Source of the DNA: Shinella sp. PSBB067
GTDB lineage: Bacteria > Pseudomonadota > Alphaproteobacteria > Rhizobiales > Rhizobiaceae
Assembly (NCBI RefSeq): GCF_016839145.1
Contig: NZ_CP069303.1
Span: forward strand, 2,356,001 to 2,420,000
Direction of reading: 5' to 3'
DNA: 64,000 nucleotides
A program made the position numbers and the translations under genes. The notes beneath the pieces were generated by a model. It was not told the origin of the DNA, did no database searches, and saw nothing but the letters and a program-made list of their open reading frames with translations. This document shows positions 52,400 to 62,449 of the stretch, in pieces (the stretch's first letter is position 1; each line of letters begins with the position of its first letter).

Positions 52400-53608
52400 A
52401 TGGCTTCTGGACGCAGGATAGTTCTCTCTTTTTCCCTCGCCGCCTTCATGACGGCCGTTCCGGTGCTCGCCTTCGCCGCCGATGCGGCAACGGGTGAAGA
52501 TGCCGGGCAGCAACAGGTGCAGAACCTCCCCGCGATCGTCGTCACCGCCGCTGAAAAGCGCCCCATCGTGGACCGCGTGATCGCCACCGGCACCGTCCAG
52601 GCGGTCGAGGAGGTCTATGTCACCCCGCTCGTCGAAGGCCTTTCCATCCGCACGCTCGCCGCCGATGTCGGCGACCGGGTGGAAGCGAACGGCACGCTGG
52701 CGACGCTGAACGACGACGCGCTGGTCCTGCAGAAGAGCCAGACCGAGGCCTCGCTGGCCAAGGCGAATGCCGCCCTTGCCCAGATCAAGGCCCAACTCGT
52801 CGAGGCCAGGGCCAATGCGGACGAGGCCGTCCGCGTCCGCGACCGCGCCCAGCGTCTCGTCAAGTCCGGCTCGCAGTCGCAGGCCAATGCCGACCAGGCC
52901 GTCGCCGCCGCCGATGCCGCGCTGGCCCGCGTCAATTCCGCCGAGCAGGCGATCGCCGTTTCCGAGGCCGACATCAAGGTGGCGCAGTCACAGATCGACG
53001 ACATCGACCTGAAACTTGCCCGCACCTCGGTCAAGTCGCCCGTCGCCGGCCTCGTTTCCGCCCGCACGGCGAAGATCGGCGCCATCGCCAGCGGCGCCTC
53101 CTCTCCGCTCTTCACCGTCATCCGCGACGGCGAGATCGAACTCAAGGCGGACGTTTCGGAGGATGCCGTCCTCAAGCTTGCGCCGGGGCAGAAGGCAACC
53201 GTCACGCTGGCAGGCGGCGCGGCACGGCTCACCGGCGCGGTGCGCCTGGTCGAACCGACCCTCGATGCGCAAAGCCGCCTCGGCCGCGTCTACATCCGCT
53301 TCGACGAACCGGGCAAGGCGCGCGCCGGCATGTTCGCCAATGCGGAGGTCGTCATTGAGGAAAGGGAGGGCATCACCCTGCCGCTTTCCGCCATCACGAC
53401 GGCGGACGGCAGGACGGTGACCCGCAAGGTCGAGAACGGCGTGGTGAAACTGGTTCCGGTCGAGACCGGCATCCAAGACGGCCAGGTGATCGAGATCGTC
53501 AGCGGCCTTGCCGCAGGCGACGAGGTGGTCGCCAAGGCCGGCGCCTATGTCCGTGACGGCGACCGCATCAACCCGGTCCACGGCGAACAGGCTTCGGCCA
53601 CGAAATGA
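52400..53608 (+). CDS. RND efflux system periplasmic adaptor (membrane fusion protein)
   Basis: 402 aa. Signal-peptide-like N-terminus (IVLSFSLAAFMTAVPVLAFA), lipoyl half-motifs around VIATGTVQAVEEVYVTPLVE and ARTSVKSPVAGLVSARTAKI, and a long alpha-helical hairpin between them (about residues 130-215). The beta-barrel contains ELKADVSEDAVLKLAPGQKA. It bridges the RND pump to an outer-membrane channel. ATG 52400 is chosen (GGGAAA upstream); starts at 52376 or 52208 are possible but would place extra residues before the signal peptide. Confidence 0.9.
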   Translation: MASGRRIVLSFSLAAFMTAVPVLAFAADAATGEDAGQQQVQNLPAIVVTAAEKRPIVDRVIATGTVQAVEEVYVTPLVEGLSIRTLAADVGDRVEANGTLATLNDDALVLQKSQTEASLAKANAALAQIKAQLVEARANADEAVRVRDRAQRLVKSGSQSQANADQAVAAADAALARVNSAEQAIAVSEADIKVAQSQIDDIDLKLARTSVKSPVAGLVSARTAKIGAIASGASSPLFTVIRDGEIELKADVSEDAVLKLAPGQKATVTLAGGAARLTGAVRLVEPTLDAQSRLGRVYIRFDEPGKARAGMFANAEVVIEEREGITLPLSAITTADGRTVTRKVENGVVKLVPVETGIQDGQVIEIVSGLAAGDEVVAKAGAYVRDGDRINPVHGEQASATK

Positions 53609-53727
53609 CGCCAGGCTCCGCGATGGCGGGGCCGCAATGCCGGGCGCAGCGCCCGGATGCATGACGGGCGATCCGGGACGGGTCGATCCGGGTGAACGTC
53701 CGGTCTCGCAAGAAGGACTTTGGGGAC

Positions 53728-56700
53728 ATGAATTTTTCAGCTTGGTCCATTCGCAACCCGATTGCGCCGCTGCTCGCATTCTTCCTGCTGCTCTATGTCG
53801 GCATCCAGTCCTTCTATGCGCTGCCGATCACGCGGTTTCCCAATATCGACGTGCCGGTCATCGCCATTTCCGTGACGCAGAGCGGCGCCGCGCCGGCCGA
53901 GCTCGAGGTCCAGGTCACCAAGGAGATCGAGGACGCGGTCGCCGGCATCGAGGGCGTCGACGACATCATGTCCACCGTCACCGACGGCAGCTCGATCACG
54001 TCGGTGCTTTTCAAGATCGAGAAGCCGACGAACCAGGCGCTCCAGGACGTCAAGGATGCGATCGACCGCATCCGCAGCGACCTGCCGGCCTCGATCGAGG
54101 AGCCGGTCGTCAGCAAGATCGACGTGGAAGGCCAGGCGATCCAGACCTTCGCGGTCTCCTCGCCCAACATGACGCTCGAGGAACTCTCCTGGTTCGTCGA
54201 CGACAAGGTCAAGCGCGCCCTGCAGGGCCAGCCCGGCATCGGCAAGATCGACCGCTTCGGCGGCGCCGACCGCGAGGTGCGCGTCGACCTCAACCCCGAC
54301 AAGCTCGAATCCTTCGGCATTTCCGCCGCCGACGTGAACCGCCAGATCCGCAGCATGAACGCGGATATCGGCTCGGGCCGCGGCCAGATCGCCGGCGCGG
54401 AACAGGCGATCCGCACGCTGGGCGACGCCCGCTCCGTCGAGAAGCTGACCAACACGATGATCGCCCTGCCGAACGGCCGGTTCGTGCGGCTTTCCGAGCT
54501 CGGCAAGGTCACCGACACCTACGAGGAGCCGCGCTCCTTCTCGCGCTTCAACGGCAACCCGGTCGTGACCTTCGCGGTCTTCCGCTCCAAGGGCGCCAGC
54601 GAAGTGACGGTCGCCGAATCCGTCGCCAAGTCGCTCGACACGGTGCGCACGCACTATCCCGACGTCTCCATCGAGCTGGTCGACGATTCCGTCTACTTCA
54701 CCTACGGCAACTACGAGGCCGCGCTCCACACGCTGATGGAGGGTGCGCTCCTCGCCGTCATCGTCGTGTTCCTGTTCCTGCGCAACTGGCGGGCGACGCT
54801 GATTTCCGCCGTGGCGCTGCCGCTGTCGGCCATCCCGACCTTCTTCGTCATGGACCTGATGGGCTTCTCTCTGAACCTCGTCTCGTTCCTGGCGCTGACG
54901 CTGGCGACCGGCATCCTCGTCGACGACGCCATCGTGGAAATCGAGAACATCGCGCGGCATATCCGCATGGGCAAGACACCCTACCGGGCGGCGATCGAGG
55001 CCGCCGACGAGATCGGCCTTGCCGTCATCGCGACGACGTTCACCATCATCGCGGTCTTCGTGCCGGTCTCCTTCATGCCGGGCATTCCGGGCCAGTATTT
55101 CATCCAGTTCGGCCTGACGGTCGCCGTCGCGGTGTTCTTCTCCCTCATGGTGGCCCGCCTCATCACCCCCGTCATGGCGGCCTACCTCATGAAGTCGGGC
55201 GACGCCGACGGCCATGGCGAGGAGAAGGAAGGCGCCTTCATGCGCTTCTATACCTGGCTCGTCAGCAAGACGACGAGCACATGGTACGCCCGCTACGCGA
55301 CGCTCGCCGCCGCCATCGTCTTCCTGATTGCTTCCGTCGGCCTGCTCTTCACCGTGCCGGGCAGCTTCCTGCCGCCGGACGACGCCTCGCGCGTCGTGCT
55401 GTCCGTCGAGCTGCCGCCCGATGCGATGCTTGACGACACCGACCGCACCACCACGCAGATCTACGATCGGATCAAGAACATCGACGGTGTCGAGAGCGTC
55501 TTCGTGCTCGGCGGCTCCTCGCCGAAGGGCGACATCGAACTGCGCCGCGCCTCGGTGACGGTCATCCTCGACAAGCTGGAGCATTCGCTTGCCCACAGGC
55601 TGGTGAACGACGTCATCGGCCGTATCCCGCTGATCGGCCCGCACCTGCCGAAGATGGAGGCCAAGGGCCGCCTGCGCCCGCAATGGGACATCGAGAAGGA
55701 ACTCTTCGCGACCCTGCGCGACATTCCGGACGTGCGCATCATCAAGCTCAACGACCGCGGCGAGCGGGACCTCGCGTTCAACCTGCTCTCCGACAACGAG
55801 GCGGACCTCAACGACACCGTCGCCGTTCTGGAATCGAAGCTGCGCGCCGATCCGCTGCTGGCGAATGTCAGCTCGGAAGGCTCGCTGCCGCGGCCCGAAC
55901 TGCAGATCCGCCCGCGCGACGACCAGATGGCCCGCCTCGGCATCACGACGGCGCAGATCTCGGAAGTCGTGCGCGTCGCCACCATCGGCGACATCGATTC
56001 CCAGCTCAGCAAGGTCTCGCTCGACGACCGCCTCATCCCCATCCGCGTAAAGGTCGACCGCAGCTTCCGCACCGACCTAGCCGCCATCCGCAACCTCAAG
56101 ATCCAGACGGCGGGCGGCCAGTTCGTGCCGCTCTCCTCCGTCGCGGACATCTCCTATTCCGAAGGCCCGAGCGCGGTGAAGCGGCACAACCGCAACCGCG
56201 TCGTCTCGATCGGCTCCGACCTCCAGCAGGGCGTTGCGCTCGACACGGCGACGGCCCGCTTCAAGGAGATCGCCTCCGGCATCGACATGCCGCCGACCGT
56301 GCAGTTCGCGGAAAGCGGCGACGCGGAAATCCAGGGCGAGATGCAGCAGTCCTTCGCCAATGCCATGCTGCTCGGCGTCCTGCTCGTGCTGATGGTGCTG
56401 ATCCTGCTCTTCAAGGACGTGATCCAGCCCTTCACGATCCTGCTCTCGCTGCCGCTCGCCATCGGCGGCGTGGCGGCGGGCCTGATCCTGACGCAGAACG
56501 CGCTCTCCATGCCCGTCCTCATCGGCATCCTCATGCTGATGGGCATCGTGACGAAGAACGCGATCCTGCTCGTCGACTTCGCCATCGAGATGATGCACCA
56601 CGGCATGGAGCGCGTGCACGCCATGATCGAGGCCGGCCGCAAGCGCGCCCGCCCGATCGTCATGACCTCCATCGCCATGTCGGCGGGCATGCTGCCCTCC

Positions 56701-57039
56701 GCGCTCGGTGTCGGCGAAGGCGGCTCGTTCCGCTCGCCCATGGCGATCGCGGTGATCGGCGGCATCATCGTCTCGACGGTGCTTTCGCTGGTCGTCGTGC
56801 CGTCCTTCTTCCTCATCATGGACGACCTTTCGCGCTTCCTCGGCTGGCTGTTCGGCCGCTTCGTCGGCAAGAAGGACGAGGAACTGCTGGCCATGGAACC
56901 GGAAGCCCTCACCCGGCTTGCCGACCAGACCGCGCGCGACGTCAGCGATCTGGAGAAGCGGATCGAGACGCTCGAAAAGAAGAACGGCGAGCGCAAACCC
57001 TTCAGCGTGGTGCATCATTCGCCGCTTGCCGCCGAATAA
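53728..57039 (+). CDS. RND-family efflux pump, inner-membrane subunit
   Basis: 1103 aa, twelve transmembrane helices and two large periplasmic loops, the standard AcrB/MexB-like plan. The proton-relay Asp pair is in TGILVDDAIVEIENIARHIR (D399, D400), and GIVTKNAILLVDFAIEMMHH is the matching helix of the second half. NFSAWSIRNPIAPLLAFFLL is the N-terminus. A C-terminal cytoplasmic tail with a coiled coil (DVSDLEKRIETLEKKNGE) is unusual. Substrates cannot be predicted; no outer-membrane channel gene is adjacent. ATG 53728 fits the family N-terminus; an in-frame GTG at 53692 is possible. Confidence 0.93.
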   Translation: MNFSAWSIRNPIAPLLAFFLLLYVGIQSFYALPITRFPNIDVPVIAISVTQSGAAPAELEVQVTKEIEDAVAGIEGVDDIMSTVTDGSSITSVLFKIEKPTNQALQDVKDAIDRIRSDLPASIEEPVVSKIDVEGQAIQTFAVSSPNMTLEELSWFVDDKVKRALQGQPGIGKIDRFGGADREVRVDLNPDKLESFGISAADVNRQIRSMNADIGSGRGQIAGAEQAIRTLGDARSVEKLTNTMIALPNGRFVRLSELGKVTDTYEEPRSFSRFNGNPVVTFAVFRSKGASEVTVAESVAKSLDTVRTHYPDVSIELVDDSVYFTYGNYEAALHTLMEGALLAVIVVFLFLRNWRATLISAVALPLSAIPTFFVMDLMGFSLNLVSFLALTLATGILVDDAIVEIENIARHIRMGKTPYRAAIEAADEIGLAVIATTFTIIAVFVPVSFMPGIPGQYFIQFGLTVAVAVFFSLMVARLITPVMAAYLMKSGDADGHGEEKEGAFMRFYTWLVSKTTSTWYARYATLAAAIVFLIASVGLLFTVPGSFLPPDDASRVVLSVELPPDAMLDDTDRTTTQIYDRIKNIDGVESVFVLGGSSPKGDIELRRASVTVILDKLEHSLAHRLVNDVIGRIPLIGPHLPKMEAKGRLRPQWDIEKELFATLRDIPDVRIIKLNDRGERDLAFNLLSDNEADLNDTVAVLESKLRADPLLANVSSEGSLPRPELQIRPRDDQMARLGITTAQISEVVRVATIGDIDSQLSKVSLDDRLIPIRVKVDRSFRTDLAAIRNLKIQTAGGQFVPLSSVADISYSEGPSAVKRHNRNRVVSIGSDLQQGVALDTATARFKEIASGIDMPPTVQFAESGDAEIQGEMQQSFANAMLLGVLLVLMVLILLFKDVIQPFTILLSLPLAIGGVAAGLILTQNALSMPVLIGILMLMGIVTKNAILLVDFAIEMMHHGMERVHAMIEAGRKRARPIVMTSIAMSAGMLPSALGVGEGGSFRSPMAIAVIGGIIVSTVLSLVVVPSFFLIMDDLSRFLGWLFGRFVGKKDEELLAMEPEALTRLADQTARDVSDLEKRIETLEKKNGERKPFSVVHHSPLAAE

Positions 57040-57056
57040 GTCGCCTTTACTGCACG

Positions 57057-57091
57057 AACGGCCGGTCCGGCATGCACCGGGCCGGCCGTTT
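57057..57091 (+). terminator. Stem-loop terminator after the RND pump gene
   Basis: Arms AACGGCCGG / CCGGCCGTT (57057-57065, 57082-57090) with an inner CCGG/CCGG pair around CATGCA; the tail is short (TTTG). It lies 17 bp after the RND stop. Confidence 0.75.
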
Positions 57092-57100
57092 GATAGTTCA

Positions 57101-57114
57101 TTGATCGAAATCAA
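57101..57114. promoter_or_regulatory. FNR/FixK-type box (anaerobox)
   Basis: TTGATCGAAATCAA is a perfect TTGAT-N4-ATCAA match. It lies 78 bp upstream of the Crp/Fnr-family gene, where binding at about -41 would activate transcription; autoregulation or control by a separate FnrN/FixK is possible. It also fits the looser NnrR pattern TTG-N8-CAA. Confidence 0.8.
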
Positions 57115-57191
57115 GTAAGGCTTGCCCGACCTCGACTATCTTTCTCCCATCGAAGACCCAAAGATGCCTGCGGGAGCACGGAGTGAGATCG

Positions 57192-57875
57192 ATGAACAGG
57201 CTGATGAAACCCGGCGCACGGGAACGCGAAACCCTGCTGAACTCGGGCCTTCTTTCCATGCTCGGCGTGGAGAGCGTCACGGCGATGATGGAGATCGCGG
57301 TCATCGGCAACCTGCCGGCGCGCCAGATGCTGTTCCGCGAGGGCGAGCCTGCCGACATGCTGCACTGCGTTCTCTCGGGCTATGTCCGCGTCTACAAGCT
57401 CGATCCCGACGGCCGCGAAGCCGATGTGGAACTCTACGGTCCCGGCGACCTGATCGGCGCGAGCGTCGTGCTCGACGGCGGCCGTTATCCCGCCACGGCA
57501 CAGGCGGCGGAACCTTCGCTGATCGCCCGTTTCGACCTCAAGCGCGTGCGCGACATCGCCGCCCGCCGGTCGGACCTCGCCGTCGCGCTTGCCACCGCGC
57601 TCTCGGGCCAGCTTTCCAGGGTCTTCGGCAGCCTGGCCGATGACCGGCTGCACACGGCGCCGCAACGGGTCGCCCGCTACCTGCTCTCCCATTGCACGGC
57701 GGACGGCAGGGCGTCCAGCTTCCGCCTGCCCTACCAGAAGAGCCTGCTCGCCGGAAAGCTCGGCCTTGCGCCGGAAGCCCTCTCGCGCGCTTTCTCGCTG
57801 CTGCGGGGCCACGGCGTCAGCGTGCGCGGCCGCCTCGTCCATATCGGCGACCCCGAGGCATTGCGGCGGGTCTGA
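57192..57875 (+). CDS. Crp/Fnr-family transcriptional regulator
   Basis: 227 aa. The N-terminal cyclic-nucleotide-binding-like beta roll spans about residues 25-140 (MLFREGEPADMLHCVLSGYV, DVELYGPGDLIGASVVLDGG). The C-terminal winged helix includes LPYQKSLLAGKLGLAPEALS RAF. The N-terminal Cys cluster needed for the Fe-S centre of FNR is absent, so it is closer to FixK/DNR/NnrR types that sense NO or act downstream of an oxygen sensor. ATG 57192 is used (GGAG 8 bp upstream); GTG 57183 is possible. It abuts ureG tail to tail with no gap. Confidence 0.87.
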   Translation: MNRLMKPGARERETLLNSGLLSMLGVESVTAMMEIAVIGNLPARQMLFREGEPADMLHCVLSGYVRVYKLDPDGREADVELYGPGDLIGASVVLDGGRYPATAQAAEPSLIARFDLKRVRDIAARRSDLAVALATALSGQLSRVFGSLADDRLHTAPQRVARYLLSHCTADGRASSFRLPYQKSLLAGKLGLAPEALSRAFSLLRGHGVSVRGRLVHIGDPEALRRV

Positions 57876-58487
57876 TCACAGCCCGCCCTGAACCCGCAGG
57901 AAATCGACGATCCGCTCGACGCCCTCGCCGCGCTTCATGTCCGAGAACACGAAGGGCCGTGCCGCGCGCATGCGCTCCGCATCCTGTTCCATCACATCGA
58001 GATCGGCCCCGACATGCGGGGCAAGGTCCTTCTTGTTGATGACGAGAAGGTCCGAACGCGTGATCCCCGGCCCGCCCTTGCGCGGGATTTCCTCCCCCTG
58101 GCAGACGGAGATCACGTAGATCGTCAGGTCCGCCAGATCGGGCGAGAAGGTCGCCGCCAGATTGTCGCCGCCCGATTCGATGAAGACCACGTCGAGATCG
58201 GGAAAACGCCGGTTGAGATCGGCGATGGCCTGGAGGTTGATCGAGGCATCCTCGCGGATCGCCGTATGCGGGCAGCCGCCCGTCTCCACGCCGACGATGC
58301 GGTCGGAGGAGAGCGCCTGCATGCGCACCAGCGCCTCCGCATCCTCCTTGGTATAGATGTCGTTGGTGACGACGGCGACGGAATAGCTTTCACGCATCGC
58401 CTTGCAGAGCTTTTCGGTGAGTGCCGTCTTGCCCGAGCCGACGGGACCGCCGATGCCGACGCGCAGGGGACCGTTCTTCGATGTCAT
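57876..58487 (-). CDS. ureG: Urease accessory GTPase UreG
   Basis: 203 aa SIMIBI-class GTPase that drives nickel insertion into urease. P-loop [33 protein letters not shown], the metal-binding CPH in [40 protein letters not shown] and [13 protein letters not shown] are all present. ATG 58487 has GGAGG upstream; the long N-terminal extension in the open frame is rejected. Last gene of the urease operon, 94 bp after ureF. Confidence 0.97.
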   Translation of the reverse strand: MTSKNGPLRVGIGGPVGSGKTALTEKLCKAMRESYSVAVVTNDIYTKEDAEALVRMQALSSDRIVGVETGGCPHTAIREDASINLQAIADLNRRFPDLDVVFIESGGDNLAATFSPDLADLTIYVISVCQGEEIPRKGGPGITRSDLLVINKKDLAPHVGADLDVMEQDAERMRAARPFVFSDMKRGEGVERIVDFLRVQGGL

Positions 58488-58581
58488 GGTGAACCTCCGG
58501 AGGATACGGAGCGGCCGGCCGGGAACGCCGCCACCCCCTTCATTCGTGTCTGCGCCGGGACGGGCGCGGCAGCAAGCGCGT

Positions 58582-59247
58582 TCATGAGCGGAACAGCCGC
58601 GTCGGCAGCGTCTCGTGCCGCAGGCTGGCGATATCCGCGCGGATCGTCGCGGAGCCGAGGTCATCATCGAGCGTGGAGCCCGCCGCCGCTGCGGCAAGGG
58701 CGATGATCTCCTCCTCCAGCCCGGCCAGCACCGACACGGCGTTCTTCTGGCCTATTACGCCGCAACGGATGGCGACCGACACGAGGTTCGAGGCGACGGC
58801 ATGGAGGAAGGCGGCAAGCGCCGCCTCCGCGCCGATACCATGCGCGGCCGAAACCGCGCCGACCGCGACCGGATAGGCCGCCGCGTCCCCCAGCGCGTCC
58901 AGAACCGGATGCGGCCAACTCGCTGCGGCGGTCAGGAAGGCCCCGCCCTGCAGCATGGTTTCGAGGTGCCGCTCCGCCGAGCCGGACAACGCCTCGGCCA
59001 GCGCCACCATCTCCGCAAGCCGTTCCGCATCGTCAAAGGCGCGGTGCGCGGCGGCCAGCAGCACGGCATCGTTCCACAGGGTGCCATGGGCCAGCAGGCT
59101 GAGGAGCCAGCCGCGCAACGTCTGCGCATCGCCCACGTCGCCATCGGCCACCGCCTGCTCCAGTCCGCCGGAATAGGAGAAGGCGCCGACCGGGAAGGCC
59201 GGCGAAAGCCACGTCATCAGCCGGACGAGCGCTACGGTATCAGCCAT
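58582..59247 (-). CDS. ureF: Urease accessory protein UreF
   Basis: 221 aa, all-helical. [20 protein letters not shown] is the family N-terminal signature, and [20 protein letters not shown] and [12 protein letters not shown] follow. It forms the UreFGD chaperone complex and gates UreG. The start overlaps the ureE 3' end by 8 bp, so the genes are coupled. Confidence 0.95.
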   Translation of the reverse strand: MADTVALVRLMTWLSPAFPVGAFSYSGGLEQAVADGDVGDAQTLRGWLLSLLAHGTLWNDAVLLAAAHRAFDDAERLAEMVALAEALSGSAERHLETMLQGGAFLTAAASWPHPVLDALGDAAAYPVAVGAVSAAHGIGAEAALAAFLHAVASNLVSVAIRCGVIGQKNAVSVLAGLEEEIIALAAAAAGSTLDDDLGSATIRADIASLRHETLPTRLFRS

Positions 59248-59704
59248 GGCCGTGATGATGATGTCCGTTGCCGTGATAGGCGCCGCGCAGCGGATGGAAC
59301 GGTTCGGAAATCTCGCGCACGCCTGCGCCGAGCCCCGTCAGCATGTCGCGGATGACATGGTCGCGAAGGATGAGGATCCGCTCCCCCTCGATCTGCGCCG
59401 GCAGGTGGCGATTGCCGAGATGCCAGGCAAGTTCCACGAGATGCAGCCGGTTCTTGGGCGTCACCTCGTAAAGCGCCTCCTCCGCCGCGATCACCTCGAT
59501 GGTCTCGCCCGTCTCCGTCAGCAGGAGATCGCCCTGGCCAAGCTGCACCGGCTCCTTGAGGTCGAGCATGACCACGTCGTCATGCTTCATGTGCAGCAGC
59601 TTGCGGCGCACATGCCGCTGGTCGTGCGCCAGCACCACGACGTCGATGGGCGTGCGGTCTCCGCCGGTGCCGTGCGGCAGGATTGTGGTGCAGCGATAGG
59701 GCAA
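59240..59704 (-). CDS. ureE: Urease nickel metallochaperone UreE
   Basis: 154 aa starting with TTG (GAGG about 8 bp upstream; no in-frame ATG fits). [15 protein letters not shown] and [17 protein letters not shown] form the peptide-binding domain. [20 protein letters not shown] and [18 protein letters not shown] form the metal-binding domain. The tail [10 protein letters not shown] is a His-rich nickel-binding segment. It supplies Ni to UreG. The GGDEF gene lies 103 bp upstream in the same orientation. Confidence 0.93.
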   Translation of the reverse strand: MPYRCTTILPHGTGGDRTPIDVVVLAHDQRHVRRKLLHMKHDDVVMLDLKEPVQLGQGDLLLTETGETIEVIAAEEALYEVTPKNRLHLVELAWHLGNRHLPAQIEGERILILRDHVIRDMLTGLGAGVREISEPFHPLRGAYHGNGHHHHGHG

Positions 59705-59807
59705 GGAGGGACCTCGGGAGTCGATGTGTATTTGCCGAGAAAAGCATGTTTGCCCGGCCAAGGGAACCGCAGATACGCTGCACCGCATCATTTGCCGCCG
59801 GTCGGCC

Positions 59808-60638
59808 TCAACGCCGGCGCCCGCCCGCCACCTTTCGGCTCGGCACAAGCAGTTCCTCGCCCTCGTCCTCGTGGATGGCCCGGTCGCGGCCAAGCGACTT
59901 GGCGAGATAGAGCGCCCTGTCCGCCGCCTCGAAGACGGCCTCCAGGGACCGCCCGTCCCGCCGGTCGGCGATGCCGGCGGACAGGGTGACGGCGATCGAT
60001 CCCTCGCCCGCCTCGATCCGCCGCGCGGCGACGGAGCGGCGTGCCTCCTCCACCAGCAGCCAGCAATCTCCGCGGTCCTCGCTGCGGATGAAGGCGGTGA
60101 ACTCCTCGCCGCCGAAGCGGCCGACGAGATGCGCCGGCAGGAAGACCCGGCGCAGTTCCTGCGAAACCGCGGCGATCGTCGCATCGCCGGCCGCATGGCC
60201 ATGGCCGTCGTTGACCGCCTTGAAGCGATCTATGTCGAACAGCACGAAGAAGCCGTTCTCCGCCGTTTGCGAGAACGCCTCGGTGAAGGCCCGCCGGTTG
60301 AAGAGGCCGGACAAGGGATCCAGCCGGCTCCGCCGCTCGAATTCGGCGCGCGAGAGCGAGAGTTCATGGATCGCCATGCCGATCACCCAGGCAAGCAGCG
60401 CGGTCACGCTCGCCGCGATCACCAGCGTCGTCGACCCGCCGAAGCTGATGGCGGAGCTGAGGGAATAGGGCAGCAGGTCGAAATAGGCGAGGACCGTGGC
60501 GGCGATGAGATAGGTCGCGGTCGCAAGCGCCGTCGCCACCAGAACGGTGTTCAGCACGAAAGCCGAAATGTCGGCCTTCGTCTCGAAGACGCCGAGTTCG
60601 ATCTGTGCCCTCAGCCAGAGGGCCAGCCTGCCGCGCAT
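59808..60638 (-). CDS. Membrane-bound diguanylate cyclase (GGDEF) inside the urease operon
   Basis: 276 aa. Two transmembrane segments (about residues 30-55 and 65-90: [40 protein letters not shown]) precede a GGDEF domain (about 115-260). [20 protein letters not shown] and [10 protein letters not shown] (GGEEF active-site loop, about residue 175) are intact, so it should make c-di-GMP. An RxxD inhibitory site is not obvious. ATG 60638 has GGAG 7 bp upstream; upstream ATGs at 60650 and 60719 lack one. It sits between ureC and ureE on the same strand, with 102-103 bp on each side. Confidence 0.9.
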   Translation of the reverse strand: MRGRLALWLRAQIELGVFETKADISAFVLNTVLVATALATATYLIAATVLAYFDLLPYSLSSAISFGGSTTLVIAASVTALLAWVIGMAIHELSLSRAEFERRSRLDPLSGLFNRRAFTEAFSQTAENGFFVLFDIDRFKAVNDGHGHAAGDATIAAVSQELRRVFLPAHLVGRFGGEEFTAFIRSEDRGDCWLLVEEARRSVAARRIEAGEGSIAVTLSAGIADRRDGRSLEAVFEAADRALYLAKSLGRDRAIHEDEGEELLVPSRKVAGGRRR

Positions 60639-60740
60639 AAATCTCTCCATGGTGCACGAAGAGATTCTACAGGGCGCGCCTTCAGGGATGTCTAATGCAT
60701 TCGGTAGAACTTTAACCATCCCGTTCGGGAACGGCCGGCC

Positions 60741-62447
60741 TCAGAAGAGGAAGTAGCGCTGCGCCATCGGAAGCACCGTTGCGGGCTCACAGGTCAGCAG
60801 TTCGCCGTCCGCCCGCACCTCGTAGGTCTCCGGGTCCACCTCGACATGCGGCGTCAGGTCGTTGAGGATCATCGAGGCCTTGGAAATGGCGCGGGTATTG
60901 CGGACTGCGAGCAGTTGCTTGGCGACGCCGAGCCGTTCGCGCAGGCCGAGGTCGATGGCGGCCTGGGAGACGAAGGTGACGGAGGAATTCGTGCGCATCT
61001 TGCCGAAGGCACCGAACATCGGCCGGTAATGCACCGGCTGCGGCGTCGGGATCGACGCATTGGGATCGCCCATGGGCGCCATGGCGATCGAACCGCCGAT
61101 CAGCACCATGTCCGGCTTCACGCCGAAGAAGGCCGGGTTCCACAACACGAGATCCGCCCGCTTGCCGGCCTCCACGGAACCGATCTCGTGGCTGAGGCCG
61201 TGCGCGATGGCGGGATTGATCGTGTATTTGGCGATGTAGCGGCGGATGCGCAGGTTGTCGTTGTCGCCCGTCTCGCCGGCAAGCCGGCCGCGCTGGCGCT
61301 TCATCTTGTCGGCCGTCTGCCAGGTGCGGATCGCCACCTCCCCGACGCGGCCCATGGCCTGGCTGTCGGAGGAGATGATGGAGAAGGCGCCGATATCGTG
61401 CAGGATGTCCTCCGCCGCGATGGTCTCCTTGCGGATGCGGCTTTCGGCAAAGGCGATGTCCTCCGGGATCGACGGCGACAGGTGGTGGCAGACCATCAGC
61501 ATGTCGAGATGCTCGGCGATGGTGTTGACCGTATAGGGCCGCGTCGGATTGGTCGACGAGGGGATGACGTTGGCGTGGCCGCAGACCTTGATGATGTCGG
61601 GCGCATGGCCGCCGCCGGCCCCTTCCGTATGGAAGGCGTGGATCGTCCGGCCCCGGATGGCCGCCATCGTATCCTCCACGAAGCCGCTCTCGTTGAGCGT
61701 GTCCGTATGGATCATCACCTGCACGTCGTACTCGTCCGCGACCGACAGGCAGCAGTCGATGGCGCCCGGTGTCGTGCCCCAATCCTCGTGCAGCTTCAGC
61801 GAGGAGGCCCCCGCCTTCACCATTTCCTCGAGCGGCGCCGGCAGCGAGGCATTGCCCTTGCCGGCGAGCGCCAGGTTCATCGGGAAGGCGTCGAAGCTCT
61901 CGATCATGCGCTCGATGTGCCAGGCGCCCGTGCAGGTGGTGGCGAGCGTGCCGTGCGCCGGGCCGGAGCCGCCGCCGAGCATCATGGTGATGCCGCTTGC
62001 CAGCGCCTCCTCGATCTGCTGCGGGCAGATATAGTGGATATGCGCATCCATGCCGCCCGCCGTCAGGATCTTGCCTTCGCCGGCGATCACCTCCGTCGAG
62101 GGCCCGACGACGATGGTGACGCCCGGCTGCGTATCCGGGTTCCCGGCCTTGCCGAGCGCGGCGATGCGCCCGTCCTTCAGCCCGACATCGGCCTTGAAGA
62201 TGCCGGCATGGTCGATGATCAGCGCATTGGTGATGACGGTATCGACGGCGCCCTCCGCCCGCGTTGCCTGGCTCTGCCCCATGCCGTCGCGGATGACCTT
62301 GCCGCCGCCGAACTTCACCTCGTCGCCATAGGTGGTGAAGTCCTTCTCCACCTCGGCGAAGAGCTCCGTATCGGCAAGGCGCACCCTGTCGCCGGTGGTG
62401 GGGCCGAACATGCCGGCATAGGCGGCGCGGGACATTCTGTAGGACAT
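60741..62447 (-). CDS. ureC: Urease alpha subunit UreC
   Basis: 568 aa, the usual length. It hydrolyses urea to ammonia and carbamate at a di-nickel site. Seen are [14 protein letters not shown] (His ligands), the carbamylated K218 in [16 protein letters not shown], the flap [20 protein letters not shown] with the mobile Cys and catalytic His, and [12 protein letters not shown] (Asp ligand). One residue is missing in [12 protein letters not shown] compared with the common TTCTPGPWHI. ATG 62447 has GGAG upstream. It follows the GT29-like gene by 2 bp. Confidence 0.98.
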   Translation of the reverse strand: MSYRMSRAAYAGMFGPTTGDRVRLADTELFAEVEKDFTTYGDEVKFGGGKVIRDGMGQSQATRAEGAVDTVITNALIIDHAGIFKADVGLKDGRIAALGKAGNPDTQPGVTIVVGPSTEVIAGEGKILTAGGMDAHIHYICPQQIEEALASGITMMLGGGSGPAHGTLATTCTGAWHIERMIESFDAFPMNLALAGKGNASLPAPLEEMVKAGASSLKLHEDWGTTPGAIDCCLSVADEYDVQVMIHTDTLNESGFVEDTMAAIRGRTIHAFHTEGAGGGHAPDIIKVCGHANVIPSSTNPTRPYTVNTIAEHLDMLMVCHHLSPSIPEDIAFAESRIRKETIAAEDILHDIGAFSIISSDSQAMGRVGEVAIRTWQTADKMKRQRGRLAGETGDNDNLRIRRYIAKYTINPAIAHGLSHEIGSVEAGKRADLVLWNPAFFGVKPDMVLIGGSIAMAPMGDPNASIPTPQPVHYRPMFGAFGKMRTNSSVTFVSQAAIDLGLRERLGVAKQLLAVRNTRAISKASMILNDLTPHVEVDPETYEVRADGELLTCEPATVLPMAQRYFLF

Positions 62448-62449
62448 GG

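Noticed and set aside
53737..55683. 648-codon open frame antisense to the RND pump gene
   Set aside because: Arg/Asp/Gly-rich shadow translation with no domain; the plus-strand RND protein is unambiguous.
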